64,000 nucleotides of DNA from NCBI GenBank assembly GCA_964612925.1, contig CAZTFU010000003.1, positions 61,362 through 125,361 on the forward strand, in the 5' to 3' direction. The first letter of the stretch is position 1. Each line of letters starts with the position of its first letter. The notes below the pieces were generated by a model. The model was not told where the DNA came from. It searched no databases and saw nothing but the letters and a program-made list of their open reading frames with translations. This stretch comes from Phil1 sp964612925 (GTDB taxonomy: Bacteria; Bacillota; Clostridia; Christensenellales; CAG-138). The position numbers were made by a program, and so were the translations under genes. Below, in pieces: positions 7,373 to 15,621 of the stretch.

Positions 7373-7395
7373 CGGGTTTTTGGCCGTAAAGCAGT

Positions 7396-7425
7396 ATAAA
7401 AATGCCCCGCTGCAATGGCGGGGCA
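7396..7425 (-). terminator. Intrinsic terminator of the copper ATPase gene
   Basis: 8-bp GC-rich stem (TGCCCCGC/GCGGGGCA) with a 7-base loop, followed on the minus strand by ATTTTTAT. It lies just after the stop at 7442. Confidence 0.8.
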
Positions 7426-7441
7426 AGCCTGTGTTTATTCT

Positions 7442-9967
7442 TTACTCCACTTCGTAGCCGGCATCGACAACGGCCTTTTTGGCGGCACTTTCATCAACGC
7501 CCGCAAATGTTGCCTGCTTTTTTTCAAGGTCAACGGTTATATCGGTTGCGCCTATGCCGCTTAGTGCCTTTTCAACCGCCGCTTGGCAATGCTTACACAT
7601 CATTCCGTTTACTTTAATCGTTGTCATTTTCTTTTCCTCCCGTTTAATTATGTTTATTTTATTCGCCGCATCGGGTGCTTTTTCCTGCTGTTTTCCCTTG
7701 CGGTGCGGTTTAAGATATTTAGAAACTTTGTTCGGGTCGAAATGTCTCAGTCTAAGCGCATTGCTTACAACGGAAACACTGCTCAGGCTCATTGCCGCGG
7801 CCGCTATCATGGGGCTTAGCAACGGCCCGCCGAACGCATACAGCACGCCTGCCGCAACGGGTATGCCGAGTGTATTGTATCCGAACGCCCAGAACAAATT
7901 TTCTTTTATATTTGTTATTGCGGCACGGCTGAGCCTCAGTGCCGCGGCAACACCGCCAAGTTCATTGCCCATAAGCACTATGTCGGCGGATTCTATTGCA
8001 ACATCCGCACCCGCACCTATGGCAATGCCCGTATCCGCACGAACAAGCGCGGGTGCATCGTTTATGCCGTCGCCCACCATCGCAACGGTATACCCCTGCC
8101 GCTGAAGCTTTTCAACCTCTCCCGCCTTATCACCCGGCAGAACCTCGCTTCGCACCTCGTCTATGCCCACGCTTTTGGCAACCGCCGCCGCGGTAAGCGA
8201 ATCATCACCCGTGAGCATAACAAGCTTTACATTCATTTTTTTAAGCAGCTCCACCGCTTCCTTGGCATCGTCCTTTATCCTGTCGGCAATGGCGAACAGT
8301 GCACACGCTTCGCCGTCAACCGCCATAAATACGGGGGTTTTCCCCTCCGCACTCAGGTGCTGTGCGCTTTGTCCGAGTGAAGTCTCAATCCCTTGCTTGG
8401 CCATAAATCTTGCACTGCCTATTGTTATGCGCTTGCCCTGCACGGTGCATATCACGCCATGACCCGCATTTGCGGCAAAATCCTGCGCCTGATACGGCTC
8501 AATACCGCGTACATCAGCCGCACTCAATATTGCTTTTGCAAGCGGGTGCTCGCTTTGCTTTTCGGCGGAGGCCGCAAGCCGCAACGCCTCATCTTCACCA
8601 AAGCCATCTACCGTAACTATATCCGTAACTATGGGCATACCCGTTGTTACGGTACCCGTTTTATCAAGCAGAACGGCATTAACCTTGCCTGCGGTTTCAA
8701 GTGCTTCACCGTTTTTTACAAGTATGCCGAGCTCCGCTCCGCGCCCCGCAGCAACCATTATGGCCGTGGGCGTTGCAAGGCCGAGTGCGCACGGGCAGGC
8801 AATTACAAGCACCGATATGAATATTTTTATCGCCAGTGCAAAGTCTCCGCTGAAAATAAGCCACAGTATGAATGCAAGCAGTGCCACTCCGCCCACGGCG
8901 GGCACAAAGTATGCCGCCACCGCATCCGCCATGCGCGCAATCGGTGCTTTTGAACCCTGCGCCTCTTCAACAAGATGTACTATGCGACCGAGTGCCGTAT
9001 CCGCCCCGACGCCCGTTGCGCGGAATGTAACCGCGCCCTGACCGTTTATCGTGCCCGCGTACAGCTTATCTCCCGCTTCCTTATCGATGGGCATGCTTTC
9101 GCCCGTGAGCATAGCCTCGTTCACGCTTGTGTGGCCGCTTAGTATTATGCCGTCAACGCTTACCCGTTCGCCCGGGCGAAGCGATACGGTATCGCCCGTC
9201 AAAACATCCTTTGCGGCAATTTCCGTCTCAACACCGTTGCGTATTACACGCGCCGTGTCGGGTGCAAGATTCATAAGCTTTTTTATCGCGTCACCCGTTT
9301 TACCCCTGGAACGCGACTCAAGATATTTTCCGAACTGAATGAGAACGATTATCGTTCCCGCACATTCAAAATATAATGAATGCGCCGCATGAGCATCCCC
9401 GCATATGATCCTTATTACGCCGTACAGGCTGTATATTACCGCCGCAAGCGTGCTTACCGCTATAAGCGAATCCATGTTCGGACTTTTCAGCCATATGGCC
9501 TTAAAGCCCGATTTATAAAACCGTCTGCCGGCTATCATTATGGGTATTACCAGAATAAGCTGTGAAAGCGCATAGCCAAGCGGCGAATACTCGGGGTCCA
9601 TGAAGCGCGGCAGTATATGTTCAAGCCCGCCTATCATGGGGAGCATGGCAATGCAGAACAGCGGTATGCCGAATGCGGCCGCAAAAATAAGCCTTCGCTT
9701 CATGTCCCGCTGTTCGTTGGCCTTCTTTTCGGCCATCTGCACCTTTATGTTTTCGGTAAGGTCAAACGGCGCATACCCTGCGCCCTCAATGGCGCGCTTG
9801 AGCGCACCTTCATCGGTTTTGGTTTCGTCATATACAATGCTTGCTCGTTCCGCGGCCAAGTTTACGCTTGCACTTTCAACGCCGTCCGTTGCGTTCAGCG
9901 TGCGTTCCACCCTTGCGGAGCATGCGGCGCAGCTCATTCCGCCAACGCCAATCTCAAGCCGTTTCAT
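7442..9967 (-). CDS. copA: Copper-exporting P1B-type ATPase with fused C-terminal CopZ domain
   Basis: An 841-residue copper pump that exports Cu(I) across the membrane using ATP. Order: N-terminal heavy-metal domain with C13-x2-C16; membrane helices; TGES at 288-291; metal-site CPC at 391-393; phosphorylated Asp 435 in DKTGT; HP at 474-475; GDGINDAP at 632-639. A second heavy-metal domain with C791-x2-C794 occupies residues 781-841, where such ATPases normally end. The start is the ATG at 9967 before a promoter at 10032-10060. The C-terminal domain looks like a CopZ chaperone gene joined in frame (see 7625-7641). No CsoR or CueR gene is adjacent. Confidence 0.95.
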   Translation of the reverse strand: MKRLEIGVGGMSCAACSARVERTLNATDGVESASVNLAAERASIVYDETKTDEGALKRAIEGAGYAPFDLTENIKVQMAEKKANEQRDMKRRLIFAAAFGIPLFCIAMLPMIGGLEHILPRFMDPEYSPLGYALSQLILVIPIMIAGRRFYKSGFKAIWLKSPNMDSLIAVSTLAAVIYSLYGVIRIICGDAHAAHSLYFECAGTIIVLIQFGKYLESRSRGKTGDAIKKLMNLAPDTARVIRNGVETEIAAKDVLTGDTVSLRPGERVSVDGIILSGHTSVNEAMLTGESMPIDKEAGDKLYAGTINGQGAVTFRATGVGADTALGRIVHLVEEAQGSKAPIARMADAVAAYFVPAVGGVALLAFILWLIFSGDFALAIKIFISVLVIACPCALGLATPTAIMVAAGRGAELGILVKNGEALETAGKVNAVLLDKTGTVTTGMPIVTDIVTVDGFGEDEALRLAASAEKQSEHPLAKAILSAADVRGIEPYQAQDFAANAGHGVICTVQGKRITIGSARFMAKQGIETSLGQSAQHLSAEGKTPVFMAVDGEACALFAIADRIKDDAKEAVELLKKMNVKLVMLTGDDSLTAAAVAKSVGIDEVRSEVLPGDKAGEVEKLQRQGYTVAMVGDGINDAPALVRADTGIAIGAGADVAIESADIVLMGNELGGVAAALRLSRAAITNIKENLFWAFGYNTLGIPVAAGVLYAFGGPLLSPMIAAAAMSLSSVSVVSNALRLRHFDPNKVSKYLKPHRKGKQQEKAPDAANKINIIKREEKKMTTIKVNGMMCKHCQAAVEKALSGIGATDITVDLEKKQATFAGVDESAAKKAVVDAGYEVE
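7625..7641 (-). promoter_or_regulatory. Internal ribosome site and ATG for a CopZ-sized product
   Basis: Inside copA, GGGAGG (7636-7641) lies 8 bases upstream of ATG (7625-7627), codon 781. Initiation here would give a 61-residue CopZ-like chaperone with the C-x2-C metal site. The site reads as R-E-E-K-K-M in the long protein. Its spacing is that of a real start, which suggests that copZ was once a separate gene and may still be translated separately. Confidence 0.55.
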
Positions 9968-10031
9968 TACATTCTCCTTAATACATAATTTTTGCACGCA
10001 AGGCCGCGTTTTGCGCCCTGCGCACAAGCAC

Positions 10032-10060
10032 ATTATAACAAATACCGTGTTCCGGTTCAA
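10032..10060 (-). promoter_or_regulatory. Promoter of copA
   Basis: On the minus strand TTGAAC (10055-10060), 17 bases, TATAAT (10032-10037). An inverted repeat GGTTAG/CTAACC with a 6-base centre (10077-10094) lies just upstream. The 17-base spacer argues against MerR-type activation. I see no clear CsoR site. Confidence 0.6.
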
Positions 10061-10169
10061 GGCATGAAGCCGATTTGGTTAGCATATTCTAACCGCATTT
10101 TGCATTCACTGATTGCACCTGCATCGCATAGTATTACAGCAGCCAATAAATGCGGAGGTAATGAAAACG

Positions 10170-11171
10170 ATGTCATTTGCAAAAAAGGCTGTGTGTGTTG
10201 CGGCAATAGCCGCGCTTATATGTATGCTTATAACGGGCTGTGGCACTAAAGACGAGCTTAGGCACGTTACACTCAACGAGGTCACGCGAAGCGTATTCTA
10301 TGCGCCGCTGTACTGTGCCGTATCGCTTGGTTACTTTGAAGATGAGGGCATGGATGTTGAAATAGTCACAAGCGGCGGCAGTGATAAGAGCATGACAGCC
10401 CTAATCTCGGGCGATGCGGATGTTGCGCTGATGGGGCCCGAAACGGGCATATATGTCGTCAATCAGGGGCTTAGTGAGCATCCCGTAATAGTTGCGCAGA
10501 TAACCAAGCGCGACGGTTCCTTTCTTGTCGGCAGGGAATACGAGAGCGATTTTGAGTGGGAAACCCTGCGCGGCAGTTCCATAATAGGCGGGCGCGTGGG
10601 CGGTATGCCGTACATGACGCTTTGCTATGTTTTGAAAAGCCACGGCCTTACGCCCAATGTTGACGTAGAGGTGATAGACAACATACAGTTTTCGCTTATG
10701 GGCGGCGCATTTGACAGCGGAACGGGCGATTACGTTACATTGTTTGAACCCACCGCAAGCGAATTTGCGGCATCAAACCGCGGATATATAGTCGCAAACG
10801 TGGGTCAGGAAAGCGGAGAAGTGCCGTACACAACGATTATGATGAATAAACGCACCACCGAAAACGAACCCGATTTTGCGCTCGGCTTCGTGCGTGCGAT
10901 ATATCGCGCTCAGCAGTGGGTAAAGGCGGCAAGCGATGAAGAAGTAGCCGAAATGATGCTGCCCTTCTTCCCCGATTCCTCTATAGAAACGCTGTCCGCC
11001 GTTGCAAAAAGCTACCGTGCAACGGACAGTTGGATGTATTCTCCCGCAATGAGTGAGGATGCGTTTGTTCGCCTTCAGGATATAATAGAGTCCGCGGGTG
11101 AATTGAGCGCAAGGGTGGAATTCAACGAGCTTGTTGACAACTCATTTGCATATAAGGTGATGAACGAATAA
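10170..11171 (+). CDS. ABC transporter substrate-binding lipoprotein, NMT1/SsuA type
   Basis: A 333-residue lipoprotein (lipobox ITGC) with the NMT1/THI5-type periplasmic-binding fold: the early F-Y-A-P-L-Y segment, the G-Y-F-x-x-E-G-M-D-V-E block, and S-G-D-A-D-V-A-L-M-G. Relatives bind pyrimidine precursors, sulfonates or nitrate-like ligands for ABC importers. The ATG at 10170 has an 11-base gap to GGAGG; the ATG at 10161 is only 2 bases from it, so the start is uncertain. No permease or ATPase gene is adjacent, so its partner is elsewhere or it acts alone. Confidence 0.8.
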   Translation: MSFAKKAVCVAAIAALICMLITGCGTKDELRHVTLNEVTRSVFYAPLYCAVSLGYFEDEGMDVEIVTSGGSDKSMTALISGDADVALMGPETGIYVVNQGLSEHPVIVAQITKRDGSFLVGREYESDFEWETLRGSSIIGGRVGGMPYMTLCYVLKSHGLTPNVDVEVIDNIQFSLMGGAFDSGTGDYVTLFEPTASEFAASNRGYIVANVGQESGEVPYTTIMMNKRTTENEPDFALGFVRAIYRAQQWVKAASDEEVAEMMLPFFPDSSIETLSAVAKSYRATDSWMYSPAMSEDAFVRLQDIIESAGELSARVEFNELVDNSFAYKVMNE

Positions 11172-11194
11172 TCAAAGGGCCGTATCCGTATACA

Positions 11195-11228
11195 AAAGGC
11201 CGTGTCCCGAGTGAGGGATACGGCCTTT
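11195..11228. terminator. Bidirectional terminator
   Basis: 14-bp stem beginning AAAGGCCG and ending CGGCCTTT with a 6-base loop between convergent genes, A-rich on one side and T-rich on the other. Confidence 0.85.
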
Positions 11229-11252
11229 GACTTTGTTTATTGGGTTTCAATA

Positions 11253-13127
11253 TCAGCTGAGCTCAAACATGCCCATGTAAAGCTGATAGTACTTGCCCTG
11301 CTGTTCAAGCAGTTCCGCATGGTCGCCGCGCTCGATTATTTCACCGTGTTCAAGCACCATTATGGCGTTTGAATTGCGAACCGTAGAAAGTCTGTGCGCT
11401 ATTACAAACACGGTACGATCCTTCATCAAGCTGTCCATGCCGCGCTCTATAAGCGCCTCCGTGCGGGTATCTATGCTGGATGTCGCCTCATCAAGTATAA
11501 GCACGGGTGGGTCGGCCACGGCAGCACGAGCTATTGCCAAAAGCTGCCTTTGACCCTGTGAAAGGTTCGATCCGTCCGCCGTAAGCACGGTATCGTAACC
11601 GTCCGGCAGGTGGGAAATGAAGTAATGCGCGTTCGCAAGCTTTGCCGCATTGACTATATCCTCATCGGTTGCATCAAGCCTGCCGTAGCGGATGTTCTCG
11701 CGCACGGTGCCCGTGAACAGGTGCGTATCCTGAAGCACCATACCAAGCGACTGCCTGAGTGAAGCCTTGCTTATTTCCCTTATGGGTATACCGTCATAGG
11801 TTATTTCACCCTGCTGAATGTCATAGAAGCGGTTTATGAGGTTGGTTATCGTGGTCTTGCCCGCGCCCGTTGAGCCGACGAATGCAATCTTCTGCCCCGG
11901 CTTAGCGTAGAGGGACACGTTCTTGAGCACATCCACCTTGCCGTCATAGCTGAATGTAACATCCTTAAAGCGAACATCGCCGCGCACGCGGATAAGCTCG
12001 CCGTCGGGCTTTTTCCATGCCCACATTTCGGTACGCTCTTTGCATTCTTCAAGCTGACCTTCCTCATTCATGCGGGCGTTGACCATGACTATTCGGCCTT
12101 CATCCTCCTCGGCGCTCTCGTCAAGCAGTGCAAATATCCTTTCGGCACCCGCAAGCGCGCTCAGCACGTTGTTCGCCTGCTGGCTTATTTCGGATATGGG
12201 CATTGAAAAGCTCCTTGTGTACTGCAAAAATGCACCGAGTGTACCTATGTCTATTATACCTGCCACGCCGAACAATCCGCCGCTTGCGGCAATGATCGCA
12301 TAAGTAACGTGGGACAGATTGTTCATAAGCGGTCCCATTATGCTTGCAAGCGTGCTTGCTGCGGCGGTATTCTTGCGAAGCTGTTCATTAAGTTCGTCAA
12401 AGCGAGAATTTACCGCATCCTCATGACAGAATACCTTGACCACCTTCTGCCCTTCTATCATTTCTTCAATATAACCGTTCACCTTGCCGACGCTATCCTG
12501 CCTTGCCTTAAAGAATCGGCCTGAGCGCGATGCAATGGCCTTTGTAACAAGGCTCATCACGACAAGCATGACTATGGCTATAAGCGTAAGCAGCGGGTTG
12601 AGCACAACCATCATTATAAATACGCCCACTATCCTTACGGCACTGCTGATAAAGCTTGTAAGGCTTTGGCTTATCATTTCGCGCATTACATCGGTATCGT
12701 TGGTGAATGTGCTCATTATTTCGCCGTGCGTGCGCTTGTCAAAATAGCTTATGGGCAGTTTTTGCATTTTGCTGAACATTTCAAGGCGAAGCTGTAAAAG
12801 TATACCCGTTGAAACGTCCACCATAAGCCTGTTCATCACAAATGTGCCCGCTATACCGAGCGTATAAACTGCCGCCATTACGGTAAGCTGGCCTATAAGT
12901 CCCGTAAAGTCGGGGTTTTCGCTACCTATCCACGGCACTATGTAATCGTTTATAATGGGCTTGAGCATATATGTTCCCGCTATGTTGGCAAGCACGCTTG
13001 CCAACAGCCCCAACAGCACAAACACAACTCTTACCCTGTACGGCTTAAAATAGCCCAATATGCGTCTGAATGTGCCCTTTGCATCCTTCGGCTTTGCAAA
13101 GCCGCGTCTTTCTTTTGGTCCCGGCAT
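11253..13127 (-). CDS. Heterodimeric ABC exporter subunit with the canonical ATPase site
   Basis: A 624-residue membrane-ABC fusion: six membrane helices over about residues 35-330, then a nucleotide-binding domain with Walker A GSTGAGKTT, signature LSQGQ, Walker B ending LILDEATSS with the catalytic Glu, and H-loop IAHR. Its start follows the stop of the partner gene by one base, and its ribosome site lies in the partner's last codons. The pair resembles LmrCD/BmrCD or TM287/288-type multidrug exporters; the substrate is unknown. A linker insert of about 40 residues precedes the ATPase domain. Confidence 0.9.
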   Translation of the reverse strand: MPGPKERRGFAKPKDAKGTFRRILGYFKPYRVRVVFVLLGLLASVLANIAGTYMLKPIINDYIVPWIGSENPDFTGLIGQLTVMAAVYTLGIAGTFVMNRLMVDVSTGILLQLRLEMFSKMQKLPISYFDKRTHGEIMSTFTNDTDVMREMISQSLTSFISSAVRIVGVFIMMVVLNPLLTLIAIVMLVVMSLVTKAIASRSGRFFKARQDSVGKVNGYIEEMIEGQKVVKVFCHEDAVNSRFDELNEQLRKNTAAASTLASIMGPLMNNLSHVTYAIIAASGGLFGVAGIIDIGTLGAFLQYTRSFSMPISEISQQANNVLSALAGAERIFALLDESAEEDEGRIVMVNARMNEEGQLEECKERTEMWAWKKPDGELIRVRGDVRFKDVTFSYDGKVDVLKNVSLYAKPGQKIAFVGSTGAGKTTITNLINRFYDIQQGEITYDGIPIREISKASLRQSLGMVLQDTHLFTGTVRENIRYGRLDATDEDIVNAAKLANAHYFISHLPDGYDTVLTADGSNLSQGQRQLLAIARAAVADPPVLILDEATSSIDTRTEALIERGMDSLMKDRTVFVIAHRLSTVRNSNAIMVLEHGEIIERGDHAELLEQQGKYYQLYMGMFELS

Positions 13128-13128
13128 A

Positions 13129-14853
13129 TTACTCCACCCCCTTCTGCTGAGAATCGTATACCTCGCGGTATATCTCACTGCGCCGCATCAATTCCTCATG
13201 CGTACCTATATCGGATATCTTGCCCTCGTCCATAACGACTATCCTGTCCGCATCCATAACGCTTGTTATGCGCTGGGCGATTATTATGGTCGTGGTATCG
13301 CTCAGTTCCTCGCTGAGTGCCTTTCTTATCGAAGCATCGGTTGCGGTATCGACCGCGCTTGTCGAATCGTCCAGTATTATTATTTTAGGCTTTGAGATAA
13401 GTGCACGCGCTATGCACAGTCTCTGCTTCTGTCCGCCCGATACGTTCACGCCGCCTTGGCCAAGCTCCGTATCATATCCGTCGGGGAAGCTCTTTATAAA
13501 CCCGTCTGCCGCCGCGGCACGGCACGCTTCCTCAATTTCCTCATCGGTTGCCTCGGCATTGCCCCATTTAAGGTTTTCCTTTATCGTGCCCGAGAACAGC
13601 ACGTTCTTTTGCAGTACCATCGAAACGCTGTCCCTAAGGGCCTTTATCTTATAATCCCTAACGTCATGCCCGGCTACCTTCACCGCACCGTCCGTCACCT
13701 CATACAGCCTTGGGATAAGCTGCACAAGCGTGCTTTTTGCACTGCCCGTGCCGCCGATTATGCCTATCGTTTCGCCGGACTCTATTTTAAGATTTATATG
13801 CTCAAGGTTCAGATTTTCGTGGTTGCCCGTGTAGCTGAAGGATGCATCCACGAATTCGACGGAACCGTCCTCAACGGCGATATCCTCGGCCTCGTCATCG
13901 TTTATGGCCGGCTTTTCATCAAGCACGGCGCATATTCTTGAAAGGCTCGCCTTGCTCATTACCATGGATACCATCATCATGGCGACCATCATGACTGCGC
14001 TGAGCACCTGACTTACATAGCTTATAAAGCTTATCAAATCGCCCGACTGCAAGTTGCCCGCAACTATGTGCTTGCCGCCTATGTAGCACACGGCTATCAT
14101 GCAAATGTACACCATGTACTGCGCCATGGGCATTGTTACCACAAGCAGCTTTTCGGCCTTTATTTGGTATTCCTGCACTTCCTTTGCGGAAAACTCAAAG
14201 CGTTCGTTTTCGTAGTCTCCGCGCACAAATGCCTTAACAACGCGCACGGCGGTAAGGTTTTCCTGCACGCTTGCATTCATTGCGTCAAACTTTGCAAGCA
14301 TCGCCTTAAAGCGCGGGAACGTTTTTGTCATAAGCACGCCTATTATCACCGCAAGCACGGGCAATGCAAACAGGAACACGACCGCAAGGTCCGCGCTTAT
14401 CTTCACCGCCATAAACGTGGCGGATACAAGCATAAGCGGCGAGCGGATAAATGTGCGCACGGCCATCATGTATGTGTTCTGAACGGTATTTACGTCCGTA
14501 GTCAGGCGGGTTATAAGGCTTGCGGTGGAAAACCTGTCCACATTCGAGAAGGAAAAGCTTTGTACCTTTTCGAAAAGGCCGCCGCGAAGGTTCTTGGCAA
14601 AGCCCGCACTTGACACGCTTGCAAATCGCGCCGCCAATGCGCCGCACGAAAGCGATATAAGTGCCATAAGTATCATAAGCAAGCCGCGCTTTATAATGAA
14701 CGCGGTATCGCCGCTTGCTATACCTATATCCACAATATCCGCCATAAGATAAGGTATGCTTACTTCCACAAGCACCTCACCTATTATGGTAAACACGGCT
14801 AAAATGGATTGCAACCTATACCCCTTGGTATAGGGCCAAATGTTTTTTATCAT
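13129..14853 (-). CDS. Heterodimeric ABC exporter subunit with the degenerate ATPase site
   Basis: A 574-residue membrane-ABC fusion. Walker A is GGTGSAKST (367-375) and the signature VSGGQ (471-475). The residue after Walker B is Asp 496 instead of Glu, and the H-loop His is Gln 527. Such changes mark the non-catalytic site in heterodimeric exporters, complementing the canonical partner at 11253-13127. It overlaps the MarR gene by 4 bases (ATGA), so the three genes form one translationally coupled operon. Confidence 0.9.
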   Translation of the reverse strand: MIKNIWPYTKGYRLQSILAVFTIIGEVLVEVSIPYLMADIVDIGIASGDTAFIIKRGLLMILMALISLSCGALAARFASVSSAGFAKNLRGGLFEKVQSFSFSNVDRFSTASLITRLTTDVNTVQNTYMMAVRTFIRSPLMLVSATFMAVKISADLAVVFLFALPVLAVIIGVLMTKTFPRFKAMLAKFDAMNASVQENLTAVRVVKAFVRGDYENERFEFSAKEVQEYQIKAEKLLVVTMPMAQYMVYICMIAVCYIGGKHIVAGNLQSGDLISFISYVSQVLSAVMMVAMMMVSMVMSKASLSRICAVLDEKPAINDDEAEDIAVEDGSVEFVDASFSYTGNHENLNLEHINLKIESGETIGIIGGTGSAKSTLVQLIPRLYEVTDGAVKVAGHDVRDYKIKALRDSVSMVLQKNVLFSGTIKENLKWGNAEATDEEIEEACRAAAADGFIKSFPDGYDTELGQGGVNVSGGQKQRLCIARALISKPKIIILDDSTSAVDTATDASIRKALSEELSDTTTIIIAQRITSVMDADRIVVMDEGKISDIGTHEELMRRSEIYREVYDSQQKGVE

Positions 14854-15338
14854 ATCTTCTCATCATCCTCCATTTTGTGCAGTTCGCTCATAAGCTCAGG
14901 AAGCGGCCTTTTTATGCCGTCCTTATAAAGATTCTCAATCATTTTCTCATAAAGCCTTATAAGCGTGTCCTGTTCTTCCTCACTTATGCCCGAAAGCATT
15001 TGCGTATCAAGTTGATTGAACAGCTCTCCGACCCTTATGTGATTGGCCAAGCCCTTTGGCGTAAGCTCGATGCGCGAGCAGCGCAGGTCATTTGCATCCG
15101 TGGTTTTAACTATAAGCCCCGCATTTTCCATGCGCTTTACACTGCACGTTATGCTCGGTGCACTCACGCCCAGTGCTTCCGCAATTTCGGATTGCGTGCA
15201 CTTTGGGTGCTTTTGCAAATAGTTCAATATGGGTCCCTGACCTCGGTGCGCATCCGTACCTCGAAGCATGGTCTGTATACGCATACGCCTTACCACTTCA
15301 AGTCGGTGCATGGCTTCAACGATTATGCGTTCCTTCAT
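14850..15338 (-). CDS. MarR family regulator of the ABC exporter
   Basis: A 162-residue winged-helix regulator; the recognition region contains S-E-I-A-E-A-L-G-V-S-A-P-S-I-T and the wing D-L-R-C-S-R-I-E-L-T-P-K-G. The start at 15338 follows AGGAGG. First gene of an operon with both exporter subunits. A perfect inverted repeat downstream of its promoter is the likely site for self-repression. MarR proteins usually release DNA on binding small hydrophobic compounds; the inducer is not known. Confidence 0.9.
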   Translation of the reverse strand: MKERIIVEAMHRLEVVRRMRIQTMLRGTDAHRGQGPILNYLQKHPKCTQSEIAEALGVSAPSITCSVKRMENAGLIVKTTDANDLRCSRIELTPKGLANHIRVGELFNQLDTQMLSGISEEEQDTLIRLYEKMIENLYKDGIKRPLPELMSELHKMEDDEKI

Positions 15339-15392
15339 TTTATACCTCCTTCTTACAAAATAATAAGGATTTCTCCATAATCCCACAAAAAA

Positions 15393-15455
15393 GGTTAATT
15401 ACATAATAATTAACCGACTAAACGATATTTTATACACGCTTTATCAAATTGTCAA
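15393..15455 (-). promoter_or_regulatory. Promoter and MarR-type operator
   Basis: On the minus strand TTGACA (15450-15455), 17 bases, TAAAAT (15427-15432), then a perfect inverted repeat GGTTAATTA-N5-TAATTAACC (15393-15415) just after the expected start of transcription. Size, symmetry and position fit a MarR repressor site. Confidence 0.8.
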
Positions 15456-15491
15456 CGTAAAAAATGCTTTTTTCCATTTTTGCCTTAATTT

Positions 15492-15532
15492 CGCAAAAAT
15501 ATCGCTAAAAGCTGACTTTTTACGCTAAAAGC
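15492..15532. repeat. Phased short direct repeats upstream of spo0A
   Basis: CGCTAAAAGC occurs at 15503-15512 and again exactly 20 bases later at 15523-15532; a related CGCAAAAAT starts at 15492. They lie between the marR promoter and the spo0A gene. Two-turn spacing suggests a protein binding one face of the helix. They do not match the 0A box. Confidence 0.4.
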
Positions 15533-15621
15533 AGTCCCTTTTGCCGCGAAGATATTGATGCTATCCTTTATACACGGAAAGCAAAATTTCCCGCCAAACG
15601 GACAAATAAAGGAGGATACAT

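Larger units (their letters stand above)
7097..7375. repeat. 279-bp exact direct repeat, copy 2
   Basis: Matches 4954-5232 base for base (offset 2143). It contains promoter, leader and signal-peptide codons of unit A. Confidence 0.95.
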
